Assembly: GCF_014202765.1 (NCBI RefSeq)
Contig: NZ_JACHHN010000001.1
Location: 518,118 to 582,117, forward strand
Direction of reading: 5' to 3'
From: Silvimonas terrae
GTDB lineage: Bacteria > Pseudomonadota > Gammaproteobacteria > Burkholderiales > Chitinibacteraceae
DNA: 64,000 bases
Shown here in pieces: positions 38,421 through 49,492 of the stretch (position 1 is the stretch's first letter; each line of letters starts with the position of its first letter). The translations under genes were made by a program, and so were the position numbers. The notes beneath the pieces were generated by a model. It saw nothing but the letters and a program-made list of their open reading frames with translations, ran no database searches and was not told where the DNA came from.

Positions 38421-40120
38421 CCGCCGCACTGAACGCCGTGGTGCGCAAAACCGGCGCGCGGCTGCCGCAATCGGGCAGTGACCGGGTTGCCGGTGCGCTC
38501 TCCTGGCTATCCATGCTGTTTTTGCTGGTGTTTCTGGGTTTGCCGCTGGTGGCGATTCTGGGTAAAGCGCTGCAGGACAAAAGTGGCGGGTATGTCGGGT
38601 TGAGCAACTTTGCCGGCCTGTTTGATGCGCACTTTACGTACTTGTTGGGCAACAGTGTCACGGTGTCACTGGCCTCGACGGCGATCGTCATTCCATTGGC
38701 CTACGGTTTTGCGGCGGCGTTGATGCGTAGCCAGATGCCGGGCAAGAGCGTGTTCCGCATGCTGGCGCTGATTCCGCTGCTGGCCCCTTCCTTGCTGCCG
38801 GGGATTTCGCTGGTCTATCTGTTTGGCAATCAAGGCGTGTTGAAAAGCTGGATGGGCGAGGGTTCTATCTACGGCCCGATCGGCATTGTGCTGGGCGAGG
38901 TCTTCTACACCTTCCCGCATGCGCTGATGATTTTGTTGACGGCATTGTCACTGGCGGATGCGCGCTTGTATGAAGCCGCGACCTCGCTGGGGGCAGGGCG
39001 GGTGCGCCAGTTTTTCACCGTCACGCTGCCCTCTGTGCGTTATGGCCTGATCTCTGCCGCCATGCTGGTGTTCACGCTAGTGATCACGGACTTTGGCGTG
39101 CCCAAGATTGTGGGCGGGCGCTATGACATCCTGGCCGTGGAAATCTACAAGCAGGTGATTGGCCAGCAGCATTTTGGTCTGGGCTCGGTTTACGGCTTGT
39201 TTCTGTTGCTGCCGGCCGTGTTGTCCTGGCTGGTAGATCGCTTTGTCCAGCGCAAGCAAAAGGCCTTGCTCTCTGCCCGCGCCCAGCCCTTGTTGCCGCG
39301 CCGGCACTGGCCATCTGACACGCTAGCAACCTTGTTTTGCGTGCTGGTTTGCGGCTGGTTGATTGGCATGCTGGGCATGTCCGTGGCCGCCGCGTTCATC
39401 AAACAGTGGCCGTACAACCTCGCCCCGGGTCTGGCGCATTTTGACTTTGACAATATGGATGGCGGTGGCTGGCTGGCCTGGCGCAATAGTCTCAAGCTGG
39501 CGCTGGGCACGGCCCTGGTCGGTGGTGTGCTGGTCTTTATGGGTGCGTATTGGGTAGAGAAAACCCGGGCGGGCGTGTTGCCCCGCGCGGTCACCGGTTT
39601 CCTGGCGGTATTGCCCATGGCGGTACCGGGGATGGTGCTGGGGCTGGGTTATATCTTTTTCTTTAATGCGCCGGGCAATCCACTTAACGCTTTGTACGGA
39701 ACGATGGCGCTGTTGGTGCTGTGTACCACGGTGCACTACTACAGCACCGCACATCTCACTGCGGTGACCGCACTCAAGCAACTGGATGGCGAGTTCGAGC
39801 ACGTGGCGGCGTCGCTCAAGGTGCCATTCTGGACCACCTTGCGCCGCGTGACCTTGCCCATTTGCCTGCCTGCCGCGCTGGAAATCGCCCGGTATTTCTT
39901 TGTCTCTGCCATGACCACCGTGTCGGCCGTGATCTTTCTGTACACGCCGGATACCGTGCTGTCTTCCGTGGCCGTACTGAACATGGATGACGCTGGCGAC
40001 ACAGCGGCTGCGGCGGCGATGGCGACTGTGGTTGTCGCTACGTCCGCGCTGATCTGCCTGGTTTTTGGCGGGGCATCCTGGCTGGCACTGCGGCGCACTC
40101 AGGGGTGGCGCAAGCACTGA
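38417..40120 (+). CDS. 2-aminoethylphosphonate ABC transporter, fused permease
   Basis: 567 aa with about twelve helices in two homologous halves. EAA-type loops are seen as YEAATSLGAGRVRQFFTVTLP and, in the second half, FEHVAASLKVPFWTT. One polypeptide thus replaces the PhnU and PhnV pair. The stop is followed by element B at 40178. Confidence 0.88.
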   Translation: MTAALNAVVRKTGARLPQSGSDRVAGALSWLSMLFLLVFLGLPLVAILGKALQDKSGGYVGLSNFAGLFDAHFTYLLGNSVTVSLASTAIVIPLAYGFAAALMRSQMPGKSVFRMLALIPLLAPSLLPGISLVYLFGNQGVLKSWMGEGSIYGPIGIVLGEVFYTFPHALMILLTALSLADARLYEAATSLGAGRVRQFFTVTLPSVRYGLISAAMLVFTLVITDFGVPKIVGGRYDILAVEIYKQVIGQQHFGLGSVYGLFLLLPAVLSWLVDRFVQRKQKALLSARAQPLLPRRHWPSDTLATLFCVLVCGWLIGMLGMSVAAAFIKQWPYNLAPGLAHFDFDNMDGGGWLAWRNSLKLALGTALVGGVLVFMGAYWVEKTRAGVLPRAVTGFLAVLPMAVPGMVLGLGYIFFFNAPGNPLNALYGTMALLVLCTTVHYYSTAHLTAVTALKQLDGEFEHVAASLKVPFWTTLRRVTLPICLPAALEIARYFFVSAMTTVSAVIFLYTPDTVLSSVAVLNMDDAGDTAAAAAMATVVVATSALICLVFGGASWLALRRTQGWRKH

Positions 40121-40177
40121 GATTTGAAACCGCCGGCACTGCGATGCCGGCTGTGCTGAATAACCAATCCACTTTAA

Positions 40178-40275
40178 GCCACGAATACAAGCTTGCTGGT
40201 TAGGCATGTGAGCGCAGGCAGTACAAGTTGTACGACAAGCGAGCATAACGAAGCCAGCAAGCTTGTATTTGTGGC
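40178..40275. repeat. GTAC-core hairpin element B
   Basis: Arms 40178-40199 and 40254-40275 match in 21 of 22 bases. The apex carries CAGTACAAGTTGTACGACAA (GTAC at 40221 and 40230), nearly identical on the opposite strand to elements C and D. It sits between permease and phnW, so phnW is flanked by elements B and C. Confidence 0.8.
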
Positions 40276-40284
40276 CTCCAATCA

Positions 40285-40293
40285 TCTAGACGT
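40285..40293. promoter_or_regulatory. possible phosphonate-regulator operator 2 (TCTAGACGT)
   Basis: TCTAGACGT, identical to nine bases at 35452-35460. It lies 18 bp before the phnW ATG, where it could overlap a promoter. Confidence 0.4.
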
Positions 40294-40310
40294 TCGGAAA
40301 AGCTGACGAT

Positions 40311-41408
40311 ATGCGTGAACCCATCCTCTTGACCCCCGGCCCGCTGACCACGAGCCTGAAAACCAAAACCGCCATGCTCACCGACTGGGGCTCGTGGGAT
40401 CGCGGTTTTAACGATCTGACTGCGGGCGTATGTACTGATCTGCTGGACATTGTCCACGGCGCGGAAACGCATGTATGCGTGCCGCTGCAAGGCTCCGGTA
40501 CCTTTGCGGTGGAAGCCGCCATTGGCACCTTGTTGCCACGCCATGGCAAGTTGCTGGTGTTGGTCAACGGCGCCTACGGCAAGCGCATGGCGCGGGCGGT
40601 GGAGGTCATGGGCCGCCAGGTCGCCATTCTGGAAAGCGCGGAAGACCAACCGTCTGACCCGCAACAGTTGGCGGCACGGCTGGCACAAGACCCGGCCATT
40701 ACCCACGTGGGCATTATCCATTGCGAAACCAGCACCGGCATTCTTAACCCGCTGGCGGAACTGGCGGACGTGGTGGCGCGCATGGGCCGCAAACTGATTA
40801 TCGACAGTATGTCGGCCTTTGGTGCCTTGCCGATCGATGCCCGCAGTTTGCCGTTTGATGCGCTGATTGCCTCAGCCAACAAATGCCTGGAAGGCGTGCC
40901 CGGCATGGGGTTTGTCATTGCCCGCAAATCGGCATTGGTAGAAAGCCGTGGCAACAGCCATTCACTGTCCATGGATTTGCATGACCAGTATGTGTACATG
41001 CAAAAAACCGGCCAATGGCGCTTTACCCCGCCCACGCATGTGATTGCCGCCTTGCGTGCCGCGCTGGACCAATACCACGAAGAAGGCGGCCAGCCCGCCC
41101 GGCTGGCGCGCTATACCGCCAACTGCAACATGCTGGTCGAAGGCCTGCGCCGGCTGGAACTCAAGCCGTTTCTTGATCCGGCGGTGCAAGCACCGATCAT
41201 CGTCACGTTCCACGCCCCGGCTCATCCGGATTACCACTTCCATTCCCTCTACGAAGCCGTACGCGAGAAAGGCTTTGTGCTGTATCCGGGCAAGCTCACC
41301 CAAGTGGAAACCTTCCGCGTCGGCTGCATTGGCGCCATTAACGAGGCCGAAATTGGCCAGGCCGTCGCCGCCATTGGCGAGGGTTTGCATCAACTGGGCT
41401 GGCTGTAA
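40311..41408 (+). CDS. phnW: 2-aminoethylphosphonate--pyruvate transaminase
   Basis: 365 aa. The family start [15 protein letters not shown] and PLP-Lys191 in [11 protein letters not shown] are clear, as is the pairing Asp in [13 protein letters not shown]. It converts AEP and pyruvate to phosphonoacetaldehyde and alanine. Followed by element C and then phnX, the next enzyme in the pathway. Confidence 0.95.
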   Translation: MREPILLTPGPLTTSLKTKTAMLTDWGSWDRGFNDLTAGVCTDLLDIVHGAETHVCVPLQGSGTFAVEAAIGTLLPRHGKLLVLVNGAYGKRMARAVEVMGRQVAILESAEDQPSDPQQLAARLAQDPAITHVGIIHCETSTGILNPLAELADVVARMGRKLIIDSMSAFGALPIDARSLPFDALIASANKCLEGVPGMGFVIARKSALVESRGNSHSLSMDLHDQYVYMQKTGQWRFTPPTHVIAALRAALDQYHEEGGQPARLARYTANCNMLVEGLRRLELKPFLDPAVQAPIIVTFHAPAHPDYHFHSLYEAVREKGFVLYPGKLTQVETFRVGCIGAINEAEIGQAVAAIGEGLHQLGWL

Positions 41409-41549
41409 TTTGAGCCGCGAACAAAATCCTGCTGGCTGCCCCGAAAAGGGGGGACCGGCACGTCAGGCTCACTTGCCGTACCAAACGTACTGTCTGGGTT
41501 TCGCCTGCGTTGCCATCACCGTTTCACTGGATTTTGTTCACGACTCAAA
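41409..41549. repeat. GTAC-core hairpin element C
   Basis: Arms 41409-41429 and 41529-41549 match in 19 of 21 bases; the left arm starts immediately after the phnW stop. The apex has GCTCACTTGCCGTAC, CAAAC, GTACTGTC, nearly the same as element D. Probably a transcript-level structure between phnW and phnX. Confidence 0.8.
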
Positions 41550-41585
41550 CCCGGCAATCATTTTTCCATTATTCAGGGAAACGTC

Positions 41586-42401
41586 ATGAGCATCGCACAA
41601 CACATTGAAGCCGTTATTTTCGACTGGGCCGGCACCATGGTGGATTTTGGCTCGTTTGCCCCAACACAAGTGCTGGTCGAGGCCTTTGCCGGATTTAATA
41701 TCCCCCTGGCGCTGAACGAGGCGCGCGGCCCCATGGGGGTGGGCAAGTGGCAGCACATTGAAGCACTCGCCAAAGACCCCGCCATTGCGCCGCGCTGGCA
41801 AGAACGCTTTGGCCGCCCCGCATGTGCTGAGGATATCGACGCGCTCTATGCCGCCTTCATGCCACTGCAATTGCAGCGTGTCGGTCATTACTCGCAGATG
41901 ATTCCTGGTGCGCTGGAGCTCGCCGGCCTGTTGCGCAGCCATCAGATCAAGATCGGTTCTTGTTCCGGCTACCCGCGTCAGGTGATGAACGCGCTGTTGC
42001 CGATTGCGGCCGACGCCGGCTACAGCCCGGACTGCGCCATCGCGGCGGATGATCTCAAAGCCGGTGGCCGCCCCGGCCCATGGATGGCGCTGCAATGTGT
42101 GATTGATCTGGCGATCAACGAGGTGGCTGCCTGCGTCAAGGTGGATGACACCGTGCCGGGGATCACCGAAGGTCTGCGCGCCGGCATGTGGACGGTGGGT
42201 TTATCGGCCAGCGGCAATGAAGTTGGCCTGACCGCTGCCGAGTGGCACGCGCTGCCCGCCGCCGAGCGCACTAATCGCAAGGTGCCGGCCGAGGACAAAT
42301 TGCGCGCCGCTGGTGCCCATTATGTGATCGATACCGTGGCGGATTTGTGGCCGGTGCTGCAAGACATTGCCGCCCGCCGCGTGCGCGGAGAGCGTCCGTG
42401 A
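41586..42401 (+). CDS. phnX: phosphonoacetaldehyde hydrolase (phosphonatase)
   Basis: 271 aa HAD-family enzyme. The nucleophile Asp13 is in [12 protein letters not shown] and the cap-domain Schiff-base Lys54 is in [14 protein letters not shown], matching the known phosphonatase mechanism. It releases acetaldehyde and phosphate from phosphonoacetaldehyde. The stop overlaps the next gene (GTGA). Confidence 0.95.
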   Translation: MSIAQHIEAVIFDWAGTMVDFGSFAPTQVLVEAFAGFNIPLALNEARGPMGVGKWQHIEALAKDPAIAPRWQERFGRPACAEDIDALYAAFMPLQLQRVGHYSQMIPGALELAGLLRSHQIKIGSCSGYPRQVMNALLPIAADAGYSPDCAIAADDLKAGGRPGPWMALQCVIDLAINEVAACVKVDDTVPGITEGLRAGMWTVGLSASGNEVGLTAAEWHALPAAERTNRKVPAEDKLRAAGAHYVIDTVADLWPVLQDIAARRVRGERP

Positions 42402-43843
42402 CCGCTGCGGCCAACCCGGCCTTGTCCCGGTCTGCGCTGGATTCCGCCCCGTTCCGGCCGTTCTGGCTGGCGCAGGCACTGGCGCGTGAACCGGTTCGCC
42501 CTATGCCCCCGTTGCAAGGGGATACCACAGCCGATGTGTGCATCATTGGTGGCGGATTTACCGGCTTGTGGACCGCCATCCAGCTCAAGCAGGCACAGCC
42601 GCAGCTGGACGTGATGATCATTGAGAAAGACGTGTGCGGCGCAGGGGCGTCTGGTCGCAACGGCGGTTGCCTGCTCACCTGGTCCAGCAAGTTTTTTACC
42701 CTGCAGCGGCTCTATGGTGAGGCCGAGGCATGCCGGCTGGTGCGTGCGTCTGAAGATGCCGTCTACCAGATCGCCAGTTTTTGCAAAGCACACGGCATTG
42801 AGGCAGAGCTGCGGCTGGATGGCACGCTCTACACGGCCACCAATGACGCGCAAAAAGGCGTCATGTCCCCCGTCATGCAGGCGCTGGCCGAGCGGGGTTT
42901 GTCTTCCTGGGCACAATGGGACGCGCTGGAAGTACAACGTCACGCCGGCTCTGCCGCCCACCTGGAAGGCTGGTTCTCTCCGGCGGCAGGTTCAGTCCAG
43001 CCCGGTTTACTGGTGCGCGGGCTGGCCCGGGTGGCGCGGCAAATGGGAGTGCGCATTCATGAAAACACCCCCATGCAAAGCCTGGTGGAAGATTTCCGGC
43101 CCCAGGTGATCACAGCGCAAGGGCGGGTGATTGCCGGCAAGGTGGTGCTGGCCATGAATGCCTGGATGGCCAGCAGCTTTGCGCAGTTCTCGCGCAGCAT
43201 TGCGATTGTTTCCAGCGACATGATCATCACCGAGCCGCGTGAGTACCTGCTGGCGCATACCGGTCTGGATCACGGCACGGCGGTGATGGATTCGCGCACC
43301 TTTGTCTGTTACTACCGCAGCACTCCCGACGGCCGCATCATGCTGGGCAAGGGCGGTAATACCTTCGCCATGGGCGGGCGCATGCTACCTTCATTTGACG
43401 CGCCGAGCGTCTATCAGGGGCAATTGCACAAAGCGCTACGCCGCATGTTCCCGGCCTGGCACGACGTGCCGCTGGCGGCATCGTGGAACGGTGCGTCAGA
43501 TCGCTCGGTGACGGGTTTGCCGTTTTTCGGGCATCTGCATGACCATCCCAACATCGTTTATGGGTTTGGTTATTCGGGGAACGGGGTCGGGCCCAGCTAT
43601 ATGGGCGGACAGATTCTGGCTTCGCTAGTGCGCGGCGAAGATAACGCCTGGACGCGCAGCGGTCTGGTGAAAGGACCACTGGGGTTTTTCCCGCCAGAAC
43701 CGGTGCGTTATCTGGGGTCTTTGGTGGTACGTGACGCCATCCGCCGCAAGGAAGCGGCCGAAGATCATGGTTGCAAGCCTCGGGCGCTGGATAACTGGCT
43801 GGCGAAGTTTGCCGCGGCGGCGGGCAAGGCAGACAAGGGGTGA
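42398..43843 (+). CDS. FAD-dependent aminophosphonate oxidoreductase
   Basis: 481 aa DAO-family flavoprotein. FAD motif [15 protein letters not shown] and [14 protein letters not shown]-terminal [16 protein letters not shown]. It matches the family annotated as putative aminophosphonate oxidoreductase found only in AEP clusters; related enzymes oxidise N-methylated AEP. GTG 42398 overlaps the phnX stop and has GGAGAG just upstream; this is preferred over the longer frame. Confidence 0.87.
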   Translation: MTAAANPALSRSALDSAPFRPFWLAQALAREPVRPMPPLQGDTTADVCIIGGGFTGLWTAIQLKQAQPQLDVMIIEKDVCGAGASGRNGGCLLTWSSKFFTLQRLYGEAEACRLVRASEDAVYQIASFCKAHGIEAELRLDGTLYTATNDAQKGVMSPVMQALAERGLSSWAQWDALEVQRHAGSAAHLEGWFSPAAGSVQPGLLVRGLARVARQMGVRIHENTPMQSLVEDFRPQVITAQGRVIAGKVVLAMNAWMASSFAQFSRSIAIVSSDMIITEPREYLLAHTGLDHGTAVMDSRTFVCYYRSTPDGRIMLGKGGNTFAMGGRMLPSFDAPSVYQGQLHKALRRMFPAWHDVPLAASWNGASDRSVTGLPFFGHLHDHPNIVYGFGYSGNGVGPSYMGGQILASLVRGEDNAWTRSGLVKGPLGFFPPEPVRYLGSLVVRDAIRRKEAAEDHGCKPRALDNWLAKFAAAAGKADKG

Positions 43844-43869
43844 GGAGGGGGAGACTGACATACCCCGGA

Positions 43870-44139
43870 CTCGTTATTCCGGTCTTCGGCGGCCCCTTGC
43901 GCGGGAATCCAGTACCTGTAGGGTGGATTCGCGTAGCAATCCATCGGTTGCAGGTGGATTGTCGCTATTGCTCCAAATCCACCCTACGCCACTGGCATAC
44001 CCCTGGCTCGTCATTCCTGCGAAAGCAGGAATCCAGTTGTAAATGATTGCACCGCAGGCGCTGAACGGGGTTTGGGCAGCACGCATGAAAAAGCCCGCCT
44101 GCGGCGGGCCTTCTGGATTCCGGCGTTCGCCGGAATGAC
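43870..44139. repeat. cluster of short palindromes
   Basis: Contains CGTTATTCC-type (43870-43912, with an inserted GGCGGCCCC block), a facing pair of GTAGGGTGG units (43918-43987), CGTCATTCC (44009-44036) and a reversed CTGGATTCC unit (44113-44139). No gene in 43844-44209. Confidence 0.72.
44087..44110 (-). terminator. terminator of the SPFH gene
   Basis: On the minus strand, GGCCCGCCGCAGGCGGGC followed by TTTTTC. It lies about 100 bp beyond the SPFH stop. Confidence 0.75.
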
Positions 44140-44209
44140 AAAATAGTGGTGTGCGAAAAAAGGCGCTATACCCGGCATGCCGGGACTTACTCTGCGCACA
44201 CCTCACATA

Positions 44210-45148
44210 TCAACTAGCCCGTTTGATCACCGACGTCGCCATGGCCACCGCGCTGGCGATATCCGACGCATTACCCGGCAGCAGCATGGTATTGCCTTGC
44301 TTGGCGATATTGCCAAAGGCCTCCACATATTGCTGTGCCACTTTCAGGTTCACGGCTTCCATGCCGCCTGGTTCGTTGATCGCCTGGCTCACCGCGTGCA
44401 ACGCATCTGCTGTGGCTACCGCGACCAGACGCAGCGCCTCGGCTTCACCCTGGGCGCGGTTGATGGCGGCCTGTTTCTCACCCTCGGACTGGTTGATCCG
44501 CGCCTGCATATCACCTTCAGATTTCTGGATTGCGGCAGAACGCTCGCCAGTGGCCAGGTTGATCTGTTGCTGGCGGATACCTTCAGATTGCGCAATCAGC
44601 GCGCGCTTTTCACGCTCGGCGGTAATCTGCTGCTGCATGGCATGCAAGATTTCCTTGGGCGGCGTCAAATCCTTGATCTCGTAACGCAGCACCTTCACGC
44701 CCCAACTGGTCGCCGCCTCATCCAGCGCCAGAACAACGGCGCGGTTGATATCGTCACGCTCTTCAAAGGTTTTATCCATTTCCAGCTTGCCGATCACGGA
44801 ACGCAGCGTGGTTTGCGCCAGTTGGGTAATGGCGACGATGTAATTGGATGAACCATAAGACGCCAGTTTCGGGTCCATGACCTGGAAATACAGAATCCCG
44901 TCGACCGTCAGTTGGGTATTGTCGCGGGTAATACAGACCTGGCTGGGCACATCCAGCGGAATTTCTTTCAGGCTGTGTTTGTAGGCCACGGCATCCACAA
45001 ACGGCACCACAAAATTAAGACCCGGTTGCAATACCGCATGAAAACGGCCCAGGCGTTGCAATATCCAGGCTTCCTGTTGCGGTACAACGCGGAATGTCTT
45101 GGCAATGAAAATCACCACAATAACAAGCAATACAATTGCAAACGGCAT
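44210..45148 (-). CDS. SPFH/stomatin-like membrane protein (QmcA-like)
   Basis: 312 aa. One N-terminal helix (MPFAIVLLVIVVIFIAKTF) is followed by the SPFH domain (VPQQEAWILQRLGRFH) and a long charged coiled coil (about 185-255). These form large inner-membrane rings. The preceding gene on the same strand is NfeD-like, its usual partner. The gene order suggests a membrane-integrity module. Confidence 0.9.
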   Translation of the reverse strand: MPFAIVLLVIVVIFIAKTFRVVPQQEAWILQRLGRFHAVLQPGLNFVVPFVDAVAYKHSLKEIPLDVPSQVCITRDNTQLTVDGILYFQVMDPKLASYGSSNYIVAITQLAQTTLRSVIGKLEMDKTFEERDDINRAVVLALDEAATSWGVKVLRYEIKDLTPPKEILHAMQQQITAEREKRALIAQSEGIRQQQINLATGERSAAIQKSEGDMQARINQSEGEKQAAINRAQGEAEALRLVAVATADALHAVSQAINEPGGMEAVNLKVAQQYVEAFGNIAKQGNTMLLPGNASDIASAVAMATSVIKRAS

Positions 45149-45336
45149 GTGTTTCCCCTGAATGTGTTCTGGATTTACGGTTTGATTTCATGGCTGATCT
45201 GTCAGATCAAGCAGAGTGCGATCTCTTTTTGCGGGCATCAACAAGGCGGATTCAAAGCAGCAATTCCTTTACGGACGTGAGCATATTGTCCGGCAAATCA
45301 ATTGTTGTTGATGGCCCGTAAAAAAGATGTAAAAAC

Positions 45337-45774
45337 TCAGGCGCTGGCGGGCGGCAAAATATCAATCAACAAGATATTGCCGCGCTGTCCGGTAATGAAA
45401 TAACTGGGCGCATTTTGCGGTACGCGGGTGTCGACAATTTCCGCGTCCCAGGTTGTGCCCCGATAACGGACGCGGGCATGGCGCATGTCCAGCCATTCAT
45501 CCACTGTGACGCGGTGACCCAGGTCCAGCTGGTTCTGCACGGTATCGACCGGCACGATCTGGTGTTTGAGCTTCCAGCTGTGCAACAAGCCCACAGCGAA
45601 CACCGCGCTGATCGAGGCCACAATGATCTGTGCGGGTGTGGATATGCCGATCAGGGACGAGATGCCGCCTACCGCCAGACCGCAGGCAATGGCGAGCATA
45701 TACAAGGTGCCGGTGAGCATTTCCAGCCCGGCCAGCACCAGTGCAGCGATAAACCACATAGAAATATGTGACAT
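45337..45774 (-). CDS. NfeD-like membrane protein
   Basis: 145 aa. Two or three helices occupy residues 1-75 and an OB-fold tail follows (GHRVTVDEWLDMRHARVRYR). NfeD proteins pair with SPFH proteins; the SPFH gene lies 188 bp downstream. Confidence 0.85.
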   Translation of the reverse strand: MSHISMWFIAALVLAGLEMLTGTLYMLAIACGLAVGGISSLIGISTPAQIIVASISAVFAVGLLHSWKLKHQIVPVDTVQNQLDLGHRVTVDEWLDMRHARVRYRGTTWDAEIVDTRVPQNAPSYFITGQRGNILLIDILPPASA

Positions 45775-45933
45775 GATTGAATGCCCCTCGGAAATGACAA
45801 CTTGTTATTAGTACAAATATTTTTTGGGCGAACAGTGCTTTGACGCAAATTTGTCCGGCAAATTCCGTACAACGTGAAAAATCGGTTAAACACCATGCCA
45901 AACAATTTATTCTCAACCCGAAGTGGCGGGCAA

Positions 45934-45966
45934 TAAAAAAGCGCCGGATATCCGGCGCTTTTTTTG
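45934..45966 (-). terminator. terminator of serS
   Basis: On the minus strand, AAGCGCCGGATATCCGGCGC followed by at least six T; symmetric A/T tails. Confidence 0.9.
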
Positions 45967-45981
45967 TGAGGCAAGGCTCGC

Positions 45982-47280
<1,299 letters not shown>

Positions 47281-47349
47281 CTAGTCAGGTCAGGCTATGT
47301 TTCGGTAAATGGAATTGGCGCGGGCCTCAGGCCCGCAGATGGTGCGATT

Positions 47350-48669
47350 CTACCTGTTTCGCTCGTGCCATGCGGCATCCAGTTCAGCCAGGTGCCTGAG
47401 TTTCTCGGCAATTTTTGCTTCCAGCCCGCGTGGCACCGGTTCGTAGAACACAGTGCCTTCCAGCCCTTCCGGCAAGTAAGTCTCGCCCGCGGCATAGGCT
47501 TCGGGCTCGTCATGGGCATAGCGGTAGAGCTTGCCGTAGCCCAGTTCTTTCATCAGTTTGGTCGGCGCATTGCGTAAATGCTCAGGCACCGGGCGGGATT
47601 TATCCTTGTGGACCAGCCCGCGCGCCTGGTTATAGGCGTTGTAACCGGCGTTGGATTTGGGGGCGATGGCGAGATAAATCACCGCTTGCCCCAGTGCCAG
47701 TTCACCCTCCGGGCTACCCAGGCGTTCCCAGGTTTCAGCCGCATCCAGCGTGATCTGTGCGGCGCGTGGATCGGCCAGACCAATGTCTTCCCATGCCATG
47801 CGCACAATGCGCCGTGCCAGATAACGCGGATCAGCGCCGCCATCCAGCATGCGGGTCAGCCAGTACAGTGCACCATCCGGGTTGGAACCGCGTACCGATT
47901 TGTGCAGGGCGGAGATCTGGTCGTAAAACGCATCTCCGCCTTTGTCGAAACGGCGGGCATTGAGCGACAGCGCGTTTTCCAGAAAAGCGGCATCAATCCC
48001 GGTGATCTGACTGGCATGCGCTGCGTGCGCGCTTTGTTCAATCAGGTTGAGCATGCGGCGGGCATCGCCATCGGCGTAACCGGTCCACACCGCAATGGCG
48101 TCAGCGGTGGCGGATAGATCGGGAAAACACGCCAGCGCACGCTGCACCAGTTCACCCAGTTCTTCATCCGTCAGGGCCTTGAGCACATAGACCTGCGCGC
48201 GGGACAACAGCGCGGCATTGACCTCAAATGATGGGTTTTCTGTGGTCGCGCCAATAAACGTGACAAGGCCGGATTCCACAAATGGCAAGAACGCATCTTG
48301 CTGCGACTTGTTGAAGCGGTGAACTTCATCCACAAACAAAATGGTTTTGCGACCGCGTGCCTGGTATTGCTCTGCCAGCTCCATCGCGGCGCGGATATCT
48401 TTCACCCCGGAGAACACCGCAGACAGCGGAATGAACTCCGCATCAAACGTTCCGGCCAGCAGACGCGCCAGCGTGGTTTTACCCACGCCCGGCGGTCCCC
48501 ACAGAATCATGGAGTGAATCTGCCCGGCAGCAATGGCCAGTGCCAGCGGCTTGCCAGTCGCCAGCAAATGGCGCTGACCGACAACTTCAGCAACGGCGCG
48601 CGGCCGCAACCGCTCTGCCAGCGGTTCAGCCGGTTTGTCCGCAGAGAAAAGGTCATTCTCGAACGACAT
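47350..48669 (-). CDS. rarA: replication-associated recombination protein A
   Basis: 439 aa AAA+ ATPase. Walker [13 protein letters not shown], Walker [15 protein letters not shown] and sensor [12 protein letters not shown] are clear. It works at stalled replication forks. It overlaps lolA by 17 bp, so the two form an operon, a common order in proteobacteria. Confidence 0.95.
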   Translation of the reverse strand: MSFENDLFSADKPAEPLAERLRPRAVAEVVGQRHLLATGKPLALAIAAGQIHSMILWGPPGVGKTTLARLLAGTFDAEFIPLSAVFSGVKDIRAAMELAEQYQARGRKTILFVDEVHRFNKSQQDAFLPFVESGLVTFIGATTENPSFEVNAALLSRAQVYVLKALTDEELGELVQRALACFPDLSATADAIAVWTGYADGDARRMLNLIEQSAHAAHASQITGIDAAFLENALSLNARRFDKGGDAFYDQISALHKSVRGSNPDGALYWLTRMLDGGADPRYLARRIVRMAWEDIGLADPRAAQITLDAAETWERLGSPEGELALGQAVIYLAIAPKSNAGYNAYNQARGLVHKDKSRPVPEHLRNAPTKLMKELGYGKLYRYAHDEPEAYAAGETYLPEGLEGTVFYEPVPRGLEAKIAEKLRHLAELDAAWHERNR

Positions 48670-49261
48670 CTACATCCTTCGGTGGCGTGAAGTGAAACAG
48701 GCCCGTGTCGAGTTTGGGGTTGGTCACAATCTGGCTAAAACGGATTTGTGTGGTCTGGCCAAATTTATCGAACAGGTCCATGCGCTGAATCTGGCCGTTG
48801 GCAAGACCCAGACGGATATGTTCAAAGCTGCTGTCGTCACGTTTGGGCGTGGCTTCCAGCCAGGCAAGGCCATCCTGATCGGGCAGGGCTTTGAGGGTGT
48901 AGTTTTTTTCCCAGGACGTATCGCCTGCCAGCAGGGCGGCGGGGCTGCTTTCCAGGGCATTGGCGACGTTTTTGGAGGTCGCCTGTTTCAGATCCTGATC
49001 GTATAGCCAGACTTCTTTGGCATCACCCACAATCAGTTGTTGATAAGGTTTTTGATATTCCCAACGGAATTTTCCGGGAATTACGATTGCAACATTACCG
49101 GTGCTGGTCTGGGTTTTTCCTTTACCAACCACACTTTGCGTGAATTGCGCCTTGAGTGAATGGGTAGAACCCAGGAATTGTTTCAGATCACCAATCGCAT
49201 CAGCGTGGGCAAAACTGGTGATCAAAGCGGCAAAGGCGCCACACAGAATCTGGATACGCAT
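48653..49261 (-). CDS. lolA: outer-membrane lipoprotein carrier protein LolA
   Basis: 202 aa periplasmic protein. A signal peptide MRIQILCGAFAALITSFAHA is followed by LolA-type beta half-barrel sequence (GKFRWEYQKPYQQLIVGD). It shuttles lipoproteins from LolCDE to LolB. Upstream element D separates it from the OmpA-family gene. Confidence 0.93.
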   Translation of the reverse strand: MRIQILCGAFAALITSFAHADAIGDLKQFLGSTHSLKAQFTQSVVGKGKTQTSTGNVAIVIPGKFRWEYQKPYQQLIVGDAKEVWLYDQDLKQATSKNVANALESSPAALLAGDTSWEKNYTLKALPDQDGLAWLEATPKRDDSSFEHIRLGLANGQIQRMDLFDKFGQTTQIRFSQIVTNPKLDTGLFHFTPPKDVDVVRE

Positions 49262-49287
49262 TGTTGTTTCTTGCTCCTTGCAGATTG

Positions 49288-49397
49288 AGAGTCATTAACA
49301 CAATCGGCCGCGTTACGCTCACTTGCCGTACTCATTGTACTGTCTTCGCTTTGCGCGCCTTGCCAGCATCGCTACGCTGGCTTGTGTTAATGACTCT
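49288..49397. repeat. GTAC-core hairpin element D
   Basis: Arms AGAGTCATTAACACAA (49288-49303) and its exact complement (49382-49397). The apex has GCTCACTTGCCGTAC, TCATT, GTACTGTC. Arms bear no relation to those of A, B or C. Lies between the OmpA-family gene terminator and lolA. Confidence 0.82.
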
Positions 49398-49444
49398 GAG
49401 ACATACAACAACAGACACGCCTTCTCTGCAAGCGTTCTGCAAAT

Positions 49445-49473
49445 AAAAAAACCCCGCCTTCTGGCGGGGTTTT
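49445..49473 (-). terminator. terminator of the OmpA-family gene
   Basis: On the minus strand, AACCCCGCCAGAAGGCGGGG followed by seven T. Confidence 0.9.
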
Positions 49474-49492
49474 CTCCAGACCGACGCTGATA

